Source of the DNA: Nemophila menziesii
Lineage: Eukaryota; Streptophyta; Magnoliopsida; Boraginales; Hydrophyllaceae
Assembly (NCBI GenBank): GCA_029959085.1
Contig: JARWIR010000010.1
Coordinates: forward strand, 11,305,001 to 11,369,000
DNA length: 64,000 nucleotides
Direction: 5' to 3'
Shown: positions 11,056-23,390 of the stretch, in pieces
Layout: the number at the start of each line of letters is the position of its first letter
Numbering within the stretch: position 1 is the first letter of the stretch
Translations under genes and position numbers: made by a program
The notes under the pieces: model-generated
What the model saw: the letters and a program-made list of their open reading frames with translations, nothing else
The model's database searches: none
Told to the model about the DNA's origin: nothing

Positions 11056-14000
11056 ATGACAACCGTCATTGATGATCTCAAAGGAGACATAATGAATGGT
11101 GAGAACTATACCCTGGTAAACTCAAAATACATTATGTTCTAGAGGAACAAGAATTCTTGAGGTTATTAAAAATGTCATGGCTCAGCCTAAGGAAGGCATC
11201 GCAGCTCATGAAGGCTTATGAGAAGTGGAAAAAGAGATATTCCACTACAAGAGGCATCTTGATAGGCTCCATGTATGACGATCTTGTCCATGAGTGTCAA
11301 TAATACACCACCGCTCACGAGATGTGGGACGCTCTTAATGAAAAGTACAAAGGTACAACTATGACTAAGATGAGTCAATTGATCATTAAGTTTGACACTT
11401 ACAAGAGGAAGCCTAATCAAACCAAGCATATTTGGGAGATGTCTAAAATGATTAGGGAACTTGGACTGCAGGTCATAACTTTGTTGATGAACATCAGGTT
11501 CAAGATGTGATCCAATCTCTTTCAAATAAGTGGGAGCATTTGAAGATAAACTTGACTCAAAATGACCATATCATAACTTTTGATGATGAGGCTCATCATG
11601 TGACGTTGGAAGATGAACGTCTTGATGCAGTTAAGTCTCAGGATCAGACTTATATATTGCTGAGTCAAGTTCCCACAAAGTAACTGGCATTAAGTGCAAG
11701 AACAATGGGAAGAGAAACAAAAATGAGCATGCTTCCAAGAAGAACGAGAATGGTGGTAACAACGTTTTTTTTAAGAAAGACGAGAATAAAGTAAAATGCT
11801 ATAATTGTGACAAGATAGGTCACTTCGCTCGCGAGTGAGGATAAAGATAGCAATATCATTTACTTCATATAACTTTACATATGTTACCAATATTGTTTGC
11901 TAGTTGATTCTAATCCTTTGTGGATTGTGGATTCAGAAGTGACATACCATGTAGCCTAAGACCAAGAGGCATATATAGAGTACCATCTAATTCCAGAGGA
12001 AACATGATGGATATGAGGTAGGCGACTACAACACGGTTGAAGCCAACATATTTGACACTTGCAAGTTGAACTTGCAAGGTGGTAAAACCTTATAGCTGGA
12101 TAATGCACTTTACGCACATGAAATTCGAAGGAATTTGGTCTTGGTCACTGTTCTTCTAGGATTAGGTTTTAATATGCATTTCATAACAATCAAGTAGACA
12201 TCTATTATGACGCTAAGTGTTATTTTTTTTGGTTTTATTTCTCATGTTTTAGTAGTACTAGATGATGATAACTCATTTAATAGTTATTATGTAAGTAGTT
12301 GCTTTTCTACTAATATTTCTTCTAGTAATTCTAACGTAGAAGAAAAGTATGGAATGCTAGACTAGTTCATATTGGACAAGACCGTATGAATTTGTTGGCT
12401 AAGGCGAACTTTTTGGGTTCATTGACTAGAGTCAACTTGCCAACTTATGAAAATTGTCTAGCAGATAAAGCAAAGGGAAACCATTTTGAAAAGGCTAAAC
12501 GAGTTGAGTACCCATTGCAAGTAATTCATGTAGATATCTGTGACCCAATGAATGTTCAAAATATACATGGGAAGTTAGGTCTAAGAGGTAAGAAGTGTAT
12601 CTTTATTAGATACCCAGCTCACTCAAAAGGATATGTGTTTATTGGTGAACATAACGATGGGGGTCTTATGGAAATTGAGTTACGAGATGTTACATTCTTA
12701 GAGAATGATTTTCCCAGCAGAGGTGAAGTTGACAGAAATTCTATTTTATGTGAATTAAATGAGATTTAGGAAGATGATATGCAAACAAATGTGACACCTG
12801 ATGAGGTAACACATACTCAAGAAATAGAGACAGACACTCCTCTAAATCTTGAGATGGAAGAAACCATTGCATCATCTAGTAATCCTATTTCTCAGGATTC
12901 TCAACTTAAGAGAAGTGCTAGAGGTTTAGTTCCTCGTCGTCGATTTGAAATTGAAGGAGAAGTCTTTATGATAACTCCATAAGACGAAGAAGAACCTCGA
13001 TCAGTTAATGAAGCATTCTCATGTTCTGCTAAGAATGAATGGAAGAAAGCAATGGAAGAAGAAATGGAGTCGATGAAGAAAAACCAGGTATGAGAACTGG
13101 TTAATCTCCCGAAAAGACGCAAGGTATAAAGCTCGCTTGGTAGCGAAATACTCAATGGGAAGGAATATTTTTGAGGAAATTTTTTCTCCTATTGTTGGAT
13201 TTACCTCAATACGTCTTAATTTTAGCTATTGTGGCGCATATCGAGTTGCACCAAATGGATGTGAAAACTACATTTCTAAATGGAGATTTAGAAGAGGTTA
13301 TTTTCATGGAACAACCCTCGGGTTTAGTTATAAAAGATCAAGATAATAAAGTATGTAGATTGTTAAAATCAATATATGATCTTAATCAAGCCTCGAGACA
13401 GTGGAATTTGAGATTTCATGAAATCATTTCATCAAATGGATTTGAGATGATAAGTGAAATTCACTGTGTTTATGTTAAATGTTCCAAGAAATTTTGTGAT
13501 CTTATCTTTAAATGTAGATGACATCCTATTAGCAGGGGATGATAAAGAGTTTATTCAAGCTAATAAGGAGTAGCTAGCTTCTTAATGTTATATGAAATAT
13601 ATGGGAGAAGAAAATTATATTCTTGGTGTTAAGATTAGTAGAGATAGGTCTAGAGGACTATTATCTTTGTCTCAAGAACCTTAAATCATGAATATAATTT
13701 AGCGCTTTAGTATGAATAAGTGCAATTCCATTGACACTCCTGTAGCAATTGGAATAAACTTAACTCTCGACATGTGTCCTAGTACTCTAGAAGAGAAACA
13801 AAAAATGTATACAATGTCATATTTTAGTTCATGGATAGTCTTATATATGTTATGATGTGAATTAGGCCAGACATATGTTATGTGGTAGATTTAGTTAGTC
13901 ATTTTAATTGAACCCAGGACAAGAAAATCCGAAAGTTGTGAAAAAGATATTGAGATATCTAAAAGGCACTATGGATTATACCTTTGCTTTCGAGGAAATA

Positions 14001-14471
14001 GATTACACCTAGAAGGATATATTACACTATTTGGGATAGTGATATATATGGGGGTAAATCTACCTCAGATGATGTATTCATGTTGAATTATTGCGCAATT
14101 TCTTGAAGTAGCAAGAAATAAACCTGTATAATTTTTGTCCACAATGGAAGTTGAGTTTGTAGCATGCTCAGATGTGGTTCAAGAGGATGTTTGGTTAAAA
14201 ATGTTATTTTGAACATTTAGGATTCTCAGGCGATAGTGGGAGCCCCGTTATTATACATTGTGATAGTCAAGCTAAAAAGGCTTGTGTGAAAGCTCCTAAG
14301 TATCACAGTATGACCAAACACATTGATATAAAGTATAACGTTGTTAGAGATATTATTGCACAAAAGGATGTTGATTTGCAATACATACACACACGCAATA
14401 TGCTTGTTGATCCATTCACAAAGGATATCCCAAGGGATATATTTATGGATATGTTAAATCTATATGATTAA
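11056..14471 (+). pseudogene. gag-pol: Cop-1 gag-pol pseudogene
   Basis: Gag starts at ATG 11056 and soon meets stops; MWDALNEKYKGTTM (11322) and QSLSNKWEHLKINLTQND are Gag. The zinc knuckle CYNCDKIGHFARE at 11798-11835 has its last Cys replaced by TGA (11836). The protease site reads WIVDSEVTYHV (11921 on), so the Gly of D-S-G is Glu. In 12386-12769 the pre-integrase part ends at HVDICDPMNV and runs straight into GLRGKKCIFIRYP, so the integrase core is deleted. RT fragments occur at 13171-13521, and the catalytic YVDD is NVDD (13511-13522) in a shifted frame. The RNase H end is at 14286-14471. No functional enzyme can be made. Confidence 0.88.
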
Positions 14472-15604
14472 GCAAGATATAATGTATGAATATTGCGAGT
14501 TTATGTGCATTCATGTATATATTTTCATTAGTATGTTTATTTAACTGTTTATTTTAATAATATCATGTTTGATATATATTATAATGCGTGTAATTTTTGA
14601 AGTATGTATGTCCTATAGACTGAGATTGGCCCTATCACACGGGCAATCGCCTTTGGCACAAGAAGTGCGCAAAGATGAGACTGACTCATAGTAGTGAAGA
14701 ACCCTTAAGATAACGTGAGTTAAGATAGTCGCCTTAACTAAGTGTTAAGATGAGATCATAAACATGGATGAACCATGTTAAGCTTATATTATGATCGAAG
14801 TAGAATCCCACTATCTACTTAGTCTATAAAAGCCAGATATGAGTTGCTTGATTGATTTCATAGAAGGGTTGATTAATCGAAGAATTCATCTTAGGCAACG
14901 AGGCTTGTCTAATTATATATCTGTATGGTATTTATAAAATTGTGACATACAATTGGAGCTATATGAATAATACCATAACACGTGTGCTTTCGACCAGAAG
15001 GAAGTGAAGAGTCGATCCCTGTCTCTTCATTGTGTGATGCCTTCAAAATTGTGCCCTTATTACTTTTGACTATGTCTTGATATTTTGATTAGGTGTATGC
15101 TACTTTGAACATACTACTAACGATCATGAATGATTCGGTCTAATGGGGTATGTTTGGGAAAGCAACCTAATCAACGTAAAAGGATATAAGTGTAAAGGGA
15201 AGACTAAAATTCTGTATCAAAGTGTGTGCTTGCAGGTACCGATCATGTAAGTCAATTTGGACCATAACATGATAGTGAGACACATGAAGTTATGTCAGTG
15301 AACTCTTTTGATCACATAAACGATGTGATATAAATTTAAAGGGGTCAGAGTTACTGATTATGATACAATAAATTATTAGTCTGGGGTACTACAAGATACG
15401 TAAGGAGTGAAGTTTCATTTGAGCAACTATGTACCCTAACAGGTTATTAGTAACGTATACTCGTATGCTTGTCGGTCGCACGACCTATTTTGTCAAGTAT
15501 GATGAATTATTCTAGAAATGTGTATATGAGAAGATTTGAGAAATATTGATGTATGGTGCATTGAAATGCATGTACCTAAAGGTAATGATTGTAACTCCAT
15601 CATG
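14472..15604 (+). other. Cop-1 3' non-coding region
   Basis: About 1.1 kb between the RNase H stop and the purine tract. I see no ORF and no clear structure. Confidence 0.6.
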
Positions 15605-15606
15605 TG

Positions 15607-15618
15607 CGAGTGGGAGAA
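15607..15618 (+). promoter_or_regulatory. Cop-1 polypurine tract
   Basis: GCGAGTGGGAGAA immediately precedes the 3' LTR TGAAAG, the expected plus-strand primer position. Confidence 0.85.
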
Positions 15619-16081
15619 TGAAAGAAATAAAAAAAAAGTTTTTATTCCCATGTCACCCATGATGGGAAAGACATGAACGTACAGGGAAGTTATCTTTGAT
15701 AACTTCCCACTTTGATGGTGGAGGAAGTGGAGAAAGTGGGAGAGTGGTTTATTAACAGCTAATAAACCAACTCTCCAGCTCTATAAATAGAGCCTCTCTT
15801 TCTCACAAAATCACAACAAAAACAACACAGACAATCAAAGCTAATAAGCGTACCTTTCTTTTCTCTCCAAATCAAGAATACAACACAAATAATTCTGAGA
15901 CATTTAGGTTGTGAAAACAAAGAGTTTAGTTCTAGTAATTAAACTTAAGACCAGATAGCAGAAGCGATTCATTCCAATTCAATCAACTACAAGAAGGCTA
16001 ATATTCCAGGACTCTTTATTCCAATCCGCTGCGTATAAGGTTTGTCTAATAAACCTTCTTGTTTTATATTCAAGTGTAACA
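15619..16081 (+). repeat. Cop-1 3' LTR (463 bp)
   Basis: Same sequence as the 5' LTR except at the hairpin near 15685-15709, which here reads GGGAAGTTATC-TTT-GATAACTTCCC, a perfect 11-bp stem. TATA box at 15782-15789. Confidence 0.95.
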
Positions 16082-16871
16082 CAATCTAACAGTAGAACGT
16101 TCTTTTTAGTCACATCCAAAGTTCGTGTGCTTCCAAATACATTAGGAATAAGGAAATTGTGCCAAACTCTTGCATCTGGTTGAAGATAATTGTAAGGCCA
16201 AGGTGCCTTTAATTCTCCCTTATGTGATTGCACTTTTTCCTTGTCTAAAACATGCTCAAAAAGTAATTCCTCATCAAAGATTTTTCGTTTAGCAACCGCT
16301 TCACTATACTTACAATATCCAATTAATTTCTTAAACTTGAAGTGGTTTCTAATCTCTTTAACTGTGAAAGGAACTAACTTTCCTCTAATCGGAACACAAC
16401 CTTTACTATCTCGGCTAAGAAGGCCTAAATAGAATTCCAAAACTAACTCATGACATAATTCAGAACGTCTTACCATGAACGTAGACCAACCCAATTTTGC
16501 ACCAAGCTCCAAGAATCTCTTATAATCTCCTGAACCAACTTCTTCATTGAATACTTTCTCATAAGCAAAAGGTAGCTCCTTTAATTGTTTTTCTGCAGAA
16601 GCTTTCAAGGACTTTGAAGCTTCCTCTTTTTCCTTGGGTGTAGGACCTTTGAAGGGTGGAGGTTGTGTTTTCTCTTTTGAATAAAAGTAAATCCTTTTTC
16701 CATTACGATCAAACATAGCTAGCTTACCTCCATCTTCAACATCGTTTTTACCCTTAGCTTTAGAACTAGAACCTTTGTTATTTGATTTCTTCTCAATTGA
16801 ACCCAATACCTTGCTTTTCTTCACCTCCCTCTTGTTAGATAATGTTTATGTTCTTTTAGTCATCTTCAATT

Positions 16872-16886
16872 GACCCCCAACTCAAA
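16872..16886 (-). promoter_or_regulatory. Purine motif upstream of the third ORF (Ath-3)
   Basis: Sense strand TTTGAGTTGGGGGTC, about 10 bases before the conserved ATGACTAA start context. The same placement is seen in Ath-5 (39533-39547), Ath-8 (54267-54280) and Ath-7 (63824-63838). Confidence 0.7.
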
Positions 16887-17284
16887 TCTTTAACAACTCT
16901 TGAAATTTGAACTTTTGAATTTTTGGTTGAACAAGCTTGAATTGGTTTAGGAAAGATGAATTGATGATGAATCTCTATGTGGGTAAGGTGAATTCTTGAT
17001 GGATTGGTATGGATCTAAGAAATTGTAGGATGAATTTTTAAAATTTGAGCTTTTGATTCTTCAATTTGATGTGTTTGGTGAGAATTGGGTGCTTGAATCT
17101 CCTTTGTAATGAGGTGGAGAGAAGATTTGATGTGTTTTTCTTGATGATTGGTGAAGGTTTTTATGAGCTTTAATGGAGTTGGGAGAGGTTTGGAGAAGAA
17201 AGAGAGGCTTGAGGTTTAATAAATTCGGAATTATACCTAATATCCTCTTTTATAAGCTTCAATCTGTAGTTTTCTCTCTCCAGC

Positions 17285-17545
17285 GGCGACCTCCGGTATA
17301 CCGGGCATATGGTCCGGTATACCGAACCTTCTGTTGTTCCAAAAAATTTCTTCTCGTCAAAAAACACGCGCCTCATACCCGTAACATGGGTTTTTGATCC
17401 CGCGGTATACCGGGGATATGGTCCGGTATACTGGACCTATCGTCCAGAATTTTTTTTCTTCTCGGCACAAAACCCGAGGTACCTACACGTGGTACGGGTT
17501 TTTCCTCTCTGCGGTATACCAGGGATGAGGTCCGGTATACCGGCC
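17285..17545. repeat. Palindrome island of Ath-3 (CCGGTATACCGG, ~110-bp units)
   Basis: Three tandem units start at 17293, 17403 and about 17513, a spacing of 110 bp. Each holds two GGTATACC palindromes about 20 bp apart, e.g. CCGGTATACCGG at 17293-17304 and 17533-17544. Between pairs lie A/T runs and an ACCCG...CGGGTTTT inverted repeat. The island is GC-rich in an AT-rich element and lies between pol and the third ORF. Confidence 0.9.
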
Positions 17546-17821
17546 CGATGGTCAGAATTTTCCAAAAAATTTTGTTTTCTCCTCCCGAACTCGATTTCTC
17601 CAATACCTAAGCATAAAAAACACTAATACCTTTCTCAAATACGCTATATCAACTAAAAACAACTAAACTAAAAAACGTAAAAGACATAAAAACATAAAAA
17701 AATTGCGGGTATTCTTCCGTTCAACACTTTTGTTTAACGTTTTTCAAAGTTAGACGTGTTACCTCTATCAAGATTAGCGAATATAGCCTCCCCAACAACG
17801 AGTTAGGCTATGAACGTCAAC

Positions 17822-18622
17822 TTATCTGCGCTTGATCCCATTCTTGGGTCGAATTTCTATCACCTTGGCGAAAACTACCTTAGTGACAATGAATGGTCTC
17901 ATCCACGAGTCTTTGAAACTACGTGGCCTATTCTCGCGTTTGTGAGCTTTCCATAGTACTTCATGGCCAACCCCAAACTCAATGTTTGGCTCAGTATCCA
18001 CAGGCTTTAAGTGGATCTTCTTAGGAGGGACTTTGTGATGTGAAAGGATGTGGATGACAGGAACGGTGGAATCTAACTTCCTTGGTTTCTTACCTAAGAC
18101 ATAGAAGGTCTCGGATACATTCTTTGCATGAAGGGTAATGGTACCTTCGCGGAAGTTGATGACACTTTGACTTGTGGCCATGAAAGGCCGTCCAAGTATG
18201 ATTGGAACCTGCTTATCTGCATCAAACTCAAGTATAACAAAGTCAGTAGGGATGGCGATACTACCTGCACGGACTAAGACGTCCTCCACTGTTTCCCATG
18301 TCCTGGTAACTGAGTTGTCAGCGAACTGCAACTTCACTGGAGTTTTCTCTGATTTTTGAAGTCCAAGTCTCTCGAACACGGACTTAGGCATAAGATTCAC
18401 ACCCAAACCCACATCGTACATAGCTTTCACCTTGAGCATACCATTTATTTGAATAGGAAGGTTAAAACTTCCCAAATATTTAAGCTTTGTTGGTAACTCT
18501 CTTTCTCTTCTTCTTGAGACTCTCAGGTTCTCTCTGGGGATCTCTACACTCGCCTCTTTCTCAAGAATAACTTGCGTAAAAACTTGTTGCGGTGTAAGTC
18601 CTTTCTTTGCAATCTCAAGCAT
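17822..18622 (-). CDS. Ath-3 protease fused to an integrase C-terminal remnant
   Basis: 266 codons. The N-terminal part is Gag tail. A retropepsin follows: catalytic [16 protein letters not shown] (residues about 68-83; Ath-8 has [16 protein letters not shown]), then LQFADNSV and VPIILGRPFMATS. After residue about 200 the sequence goes directly to EFGVGHEVLWKAHKRENRPR and SWMRPFIVTKV...EIRPKNG, which resembles the integrase C-terminal GPY/F-type region. RT, RNase H and the integrase core are thus deleted. The catalytic Asp remains but DLGAS has become DVGLG, so activity is doubtful. The frame overlaps or adjoins the upstream 19170-18655 frame; a shift separates them. Confidence 0.75.
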   Translation of the reverse strand: MLEIAKKGLTPQQVFTQVILEKEASVEIPRENLRVSRRRERELPTKLKYLGSFNLPIQINGMLKVKAMYDVGLGVNLMPKSVFERLGLQKSEKTPVKLQFADNSVTRTWETVEDVLVRAGSIAIPTDFVILEFDADKQVPIILGRPFMATSQSVINFREGTITLHAKNVSETFYVLGKKPRKLDSTVPVIHILSHHKVPPKKIHLKPVDTEPNIEFGVGHEVLWKAHKRENRPRSFKDSWMRPFIVTKVVFAKVIEIRPKNGIKRR

Positions 18623-18654
18623 TTGGGCGTTGATATTTTCAGGTGTATACGCCT

Positions 18655-19170
18655 CTACAAATGTCTTGAGTTCAGTGTCATCCTTAGGATTGGGGACACT
18701 GTTTGAACAATAGGTGGCGATTCCACCTTTTCTTCTTCTTTCTCTTCTTGCACAGCAGGTGCAACTTCAACTTCATATTTTGATTCCTCCTTTGAGGCTT
18801 CTTCTTCTTTCTTTTTAGCCAGCTCAGCTTGATGATCCATAACCGATCTAATATCTTCTTGCATATCCTTCAGAAGCTGTATAAATTCAGCTTTTTTAGA
18901 ATCGTCCTCCACATCAACCTCAGAACAGTCAGATTCCACGGGGCTAGACTTGGTTGGTTCTTCTTCGGTACTCGAAGTTGCCACGGCACTAATTGCAGCA
19001 TGTGGTACTTCCTTCTTTTCTTCTTCAATTTCAAGGAAAATAGCCTTACAAGCTTCGAACCCAACATTGGCATCACCTCCTTCGATCGCCTTCAATTCTT
19101 TTTGTTCCATTAAATTTGTTAGAACTTTGTTTAATTGTTCTACTTGAGTACCTAATCTGAATTGCGGCAT
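18655..19170 (-). CDS. Ath-3 Gag C-terminal, acidic coiled-coil segment
   Basis: 171 codons rich in Glu, Lys and Ser: EQLNKVLTNLMEQKELK, a KAEFIQLLKDMQEDIRSV helix and a KKKEEEASKEE tract. Ath-8 has a comparable helical and charged linker between its zinc knuckle and protease. It is separated from the capsid part by stops and a frame change, so it is a fragment rather than a stand-alone gene. Confidence 0.55.
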   Translation of the reverse strand: MPQFRLGTQVEQLNKVLTNLMEQKELKAIEGGDANVGFEACKAIFLEIEEEKKEVPHAAISAVATSSTEEEPTKSSPVESDCSEVDVEDDSKKAEFIQLLKDMQEDIRSVMDHQAELAKKKEEEASKEESKYEVEVAPAVQEEKEEEKVESPPIVQTVSPILRMTLNSRHL

Positions 19171-19179
19171 CTTGTCCTC

Positions 19180-20590
19180 GTAACTTTTCTTCCTGAGTGT
19201 TCATATTCGTGGTCAAACGGTCCAAGACTTTTGTTAATTGTTGATTATCCATAGATCCTTCTTGAGGATACTGTGGTAAAGCTTTCTGATCTAATGAATC
19301 AGTATAGGCATCTTGAGCAGGTTGTTGAGGGTGAGCAGGTCTATTTTGATGTTGATTTTGATACTGACCTCTTGGTTGGAAAAAGTTGTTCTGGGGGCGC
19401 GGTTGATAATGACCAGGATTAGAGGCCCCCTAAGGATTTGAATATTGCATACCCGGATGGTTTCGGTTACCAAATTGATAACCTCCTCGGTTGGATATGA
19501 AGTAAACAGATTGTGCATTTCCTTCGCACTCTTCCCATGTATGATTATTAACCCCACATTGTTGACAACCTTGTGCTTCTTGTATTACATTTGCTGCGAC
19601 TAATTTTTTCTGCATCTCTAGCTTAAGTTCTTTGATTTGGTTTTCTAATGCGGATATTTGAGCTGAGTTTGCAGTTTCTGCATTTAATCGAAGCGTTCCT
19701 CGGGTCTTTGCTACAGGAGCTCGCGTAGAAGGCCAACTCCTTTCTTGTTCGATAATATTTTCCAAAACCTCGGAAGCTTCATTATGATTCATGGACACGA
19801 AATTTCCCTTTACTATGTTATCCACCTTCTCTCTACCTTTATCATTAAGACCTTCATAAAATATAGCTAATTGTAAAGAGGGGGTATAACCATGGAGTGG
19901 ACATCTAGCTAATTTGTGTTGAAACCTTGTCCATGATTCTCCTACTGTTTCTCCATCTTCTTGACAAAACCTTGCAAGCTCGCTTTGGTCTTTGAGTCTC
20001 ATACTCTTCGGATAAAAACGGTTAAAGAATGCGGCTTGAAGTTCTGTCCATGAATTAATTGTTCCAGGTGGTTGTCTATCTAGCCATTCGCTAGCTCTAC
20101 CGGTTAGGAATATCAAAAACATATGACAATACAGTTGCTCGCATGTAATGCCTAAAGTAACATAGGCATCACAAATCTGCATGAACTTCTGAATTGATCT
20201 TATAGGATCTTGAATTGATGTACCACTATAAAGTCCATAACTTTGAAATTGACTAAGCATACCCGGATCGGGTCGAAATTTAATATTCTGGATATCTGGA
20301 GGATGGTAACCTATTGGTTGAACATGAAACGGCATATAGAGGCCAGGAAGGTCTTGCTCAACTCGATTTTTCCCATTACCTCGTCCTTGTTGTTGTACAG
20401 CAGGTGGAATGAATGGTGGTGGTCCTCCTGGTGCATAGTATTGTAATCCCTCAGGTGGGATTCCAAGCGGATCTAACTACTCTTGTGCTCCTGCCGTAGT
20501 TCTTCTTAAGGCTCTTTCCTCGCGAACACGTTTGTTATAAGATCTAAAGCTCCTCTCAGGCTCCGGTAACGGAGGCCAAGAATTAAACAC
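19180..20590 (-). pseudogene. gag: Ath-3 gag pseudogene
   Basis: The longest open part is 20335-19430 (301 codons). It has the Athila capsid region (RPDPGMLSQFQSYG, FMQICDAYVTLGI, GRASEWLDRQPPGTINSW, a FARFCQEDGETVGESW-like helix) and zinc knuckle CQQCGVNNHTWEEC (about 19520-19565). A TAG interrupts the frame near 20478, upstream of this part. Another, at 19430-19432, stands where Ath-8 reads SNPNGAAN. Upstream sequence to about 20590 still aligns with the Ath-8 N-terminus. Defective. Confidence 0.8.
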
Positions 20591-20722
20591 TGTGAAACCT
20601 GAAACAGACTAAAGCAAACCACAAGCGTAAATCCAGAAATACTAAAACTAAATACTGAAAAATAAAAATTAATTAAAAACTACTACTCGAAATAGATAAC
20701 CCACACGCTAACGAGACACAAG

Positions 20723-20740
20723 TCCCCGGCAGCGGCGCCA
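20723..20740 (-). other. Primer binding site of Ath-3
   Basis: Minus strand TGGCGCCGCTGCCGGGGA, six bases inside the 5' LTR boundary. Confidence 0.92.
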
Positions 20741-20746
20741 AAAACT

Positions 20747-22283
20747 TGGTGTCGCCTAGGGTGTGATAAAAATTAGATAAATATAATTCTAGAAAACTAT
20801 GCACTCTCACCCTAGACAGACACAGTATTGCAAGTATTACAGGAAGTATGCAAGTTTTAGTTGATAATTTGAGTTCGTTCTCAGGGACTTAGTGTGTTAT
20901 ACGAATGGGTAGCAGTAACGAGTAAGAAGTAAATAATAAAAAGATAGAAAATAAAGGAATAAGATTCAAATTTAATTAATTAAACTAAAGAAAATAAAGA
21001 CAATAAAATAAATACGAAGAATATGAGATGAGAAGTATAGCTTAGGTTTTGCTAGTATGCACTAATCCTTCTAATTCTTTCTATTATATCTAGTTAATAA
21101 GGGAGAATATTAGCTCTTGTATACTTAGTCAGGATTCTAAATTCCCATTCATTAGACCTTGAGAGCGGCTAAGGGGGCTACGGACACACCACGAGGCTGG
21201 TTCAAATAGGGTTATCAAGCACTACCAAGGCCCTAAGCAATCAATTTCCATACATGGTGATGGTGATTAAATCATACTCTAATGACAATCTAGTTAGAAT
21301 CAGTTTTGCCAGGACTAATATCAACACTAGATGTTATGTGGTGTTTCAATAATTAGACACCCAGCTAAGGTGATCATCTAATTACTATTAAGAAAGCCTA
21401 AAGTGATCAGTTCTTGGACAGGCAATAAATCAAAACACATAAACAAATATAAAGGTAAGAAGCTAATATCATATTAAAACATGTAATTCCCAAAGAAACT
21501 TAGATAGAAAGAAATTAGAATTCATAGATTATACATGATGCAAAACCCAAGCTATGGGGAGTTTAGTTCATACCTGAAGGAAATAAACTAAAAGAAATAA
21601 TAAAAGACATCATCTTGCTCTCTACAATAACTTTGAGAGAATAAAACCTTAAGAACTAGTTACTATGAGGCAGGGATGATTTACAAGTGATATAAGAGTG
21701 TATTTATAGGTGTTTAGAAGACCTAATTCGTTTTCTTGAAGGAGAGGTTAAGTAATGGACTTCAAGCCCAACTCAAATTCGTAACCCTAAAAACATGAAA
21801 TCAGGCCCGTTTTTCTTTTGGTCCTAGCAGCTTCAATTTTCATCCTTTTAACGCGTATGAGTATACCATATTAATATTCTCGGAATGATCTTCAACTTTT
21901 CTCTTGACCGTTTCTCCAAATTCCACACTGTTTTTGAGATATAAGCTGATTTGTGGTCGTAGGTGCAGAAATTCAGGATTAAGGCAGCTTTTCCTTTTCC
22001 ATGTTTTTAGCTTTTGTTTCCTTATCTCCAACTTTCATGCTTATCTCTTTCCATATCTTGTAGTCTTTGACTTGAACTCTAATTAATCTCCATGATTATC
22101 TTTAAAGCTTCACACTTTATAAATAATTAAACCCAATATGCTCTAAAAATATTATTTTACTAAATCAAGACTCAAAATAGGAAAGTGCACTATTTCTCAA
22201 GAAAAATCGACTATTATGACTTCTAAATCATTAAAAATGATGTATCATCCTAATATAAATCTATCACAAATGAGGAGACATCA
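20747..22283 (-). repeat. Ath-3 5' LTR (1537 bp)
   Basis: Right copy. Minus strand starts TGATGTCTCCTC and ends CGACACCA. TATA box (plus TATTTATA) at 21701-21708. The tip has the inverted repeat near 22240-22283. Followed by the CTTAC duplication. Confidence 0.95.
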
Positions 22284-22288
22284 CTTAC

Positions 22289-23390
22289 TTAGGGTTTTTT
22301 TACATTTTTTGAAAACTAAGTTGTTACTTGATACAATTAATGGTTATTCTAGTGCTGAAGTTCACTAATTTGGTTGGATTGGTTATACAAAATTATGCAT
22401 TTTAGTCTCTGTCTATAATGATAAAGTGGTTTTTTATTTCTAGAAAATGCATATCATCCCCTTCTTTTATCGAAAATGATGATACACTTTTAAGTAATTC
22501 ATTAATTGTTCTCGAAAATGACCCCTTATTAAACTTTGGATATGGAAATATAAAGGAAATTCAAAAATGATGATTTTAAATATGATTTTTAGCATTATAG
22601 TCCCTACAAGATTTTGATTTTCCTTTTTTGTAACCAAGACAACACTTGGGCGGTTTTGGTGATGACATTGCAATACTAATTTTTTTTTTAAAAATAAAGA
22701 GTAATTGTTATGAAACAAGAAACTACCAAGTAGTTGTAATACTAAATGGGGTTGAAAGTTTCTGATTTGTGAAGAAAAGAAGGGGATAATTTCAAATTTC
22801 AGAATTTCTATTAATTGTTGTTGATTCTTGTCACTTCAAAATCAGTAAAGATCTTTTGTGATAAAGGATTTGATATAAATTTAGACTATTTTCAGAATTG
22901 TATTTAAATTCTTTTAAAAAGTCACATCTCATCTCCCACAGTTAATCCAACTACCATCTTTACACAACTTCATGTTTGCCTATAAAAAAGTGTGTCTTTC
23001 ATCTGGAAGAAACATCTTGCAAACAACTTTGAACTTACGAAACAAAATTCTCCATTTTATATACTTAACTTTGTTTTTTCATTTCAACTTTCAAGTTTCT
23101 TTCAAATATTATTCAAACTTGCAATTGTATTTGAATCATCACAAGAAGGTAAATTCTTTCTTCACCTTTACTTTGTGTAGTTTACTTTGTGTATATTTCA
23201 ATGAAAAGTTTTCCCTTTACTAGTTCATAACTTTGTGTAGGTAAACCTTCATTAACTTTCAAAAATGAACACTAAACTTTAGGTAAATGTGTTATAACCC
23301 ATATTCGTTGTAGAAAACCCGCTCTAGTCTAAAAACTGACCCCTATTATTTGTAGAAAACTTTTTTAAGTCTTGAAAATGACCCATAAAC
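22289..23390. other. Unassigned AT-rich DNA
   Basis: No gene or element boundary seen. Short 'GAAAATGA...CCCC' phrases anticipate the tandem array that follows. Confidence 0.5.

Larger units (their letters stand above)
8977..16081 (+). mobile_element. Cop-1: Ty1/copia retrotransposon, defective but with near-identical LTRs
   Basis: Plus strand, 7105 bp, flanked by CAATC (8972-8976 and 16082-16086). LTRs 8977-9434 and 15619-16081, initiator-Met type PBS TGGTATCAGAGC at 9437-9448, purine tract before the 3' LTR. The order gag, protease, integrase, RT, RNase H is the copia order. By direct reading the LTRs have no substitution and differ only at one hairpin, yet the coding part is full of stops, frameshifts and deletions. 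That combination indicates recent mobilisation in trans of an already dead element. Confidence 0.93.
8545..16824 (-). pseudogene. Ath-3 third ORF (plant transposon protein type), split by Cop-1
   Basis: The 5' part is 16824-16082 and the 3' part 8976-8545; the break coincides with the Cop-1 ends and its CAATC duplication. Together they gave roughly 390 codons. Recognisable signatures are ELVLEFYLGLL, IRGKLVPFTVKEIRNHF, ARVWHNFLIPNVFGSTRTLD, then VAQLIYEEVVRFL and a charged, coiled-coil-like C-terminus. These match the 'putative plant transposon protein' family found in the env position of Athila elements; its function is unknown. The ancestral start is probably the ATGACTAAAAGAAC just after the purine motif near 16872-16886, now followed by a stop (TAA), so even the uninterrupted allele was probably damaged. 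Confidence 0.8.

Noticed and set aside
17170..17626. Overlapping ORFs on both strands with repeated VYR motifs
   Set aside because: They are translations of the GGTATACC palindrome units of Ath-3; the same happens at 39852-40562 in Ath-5.
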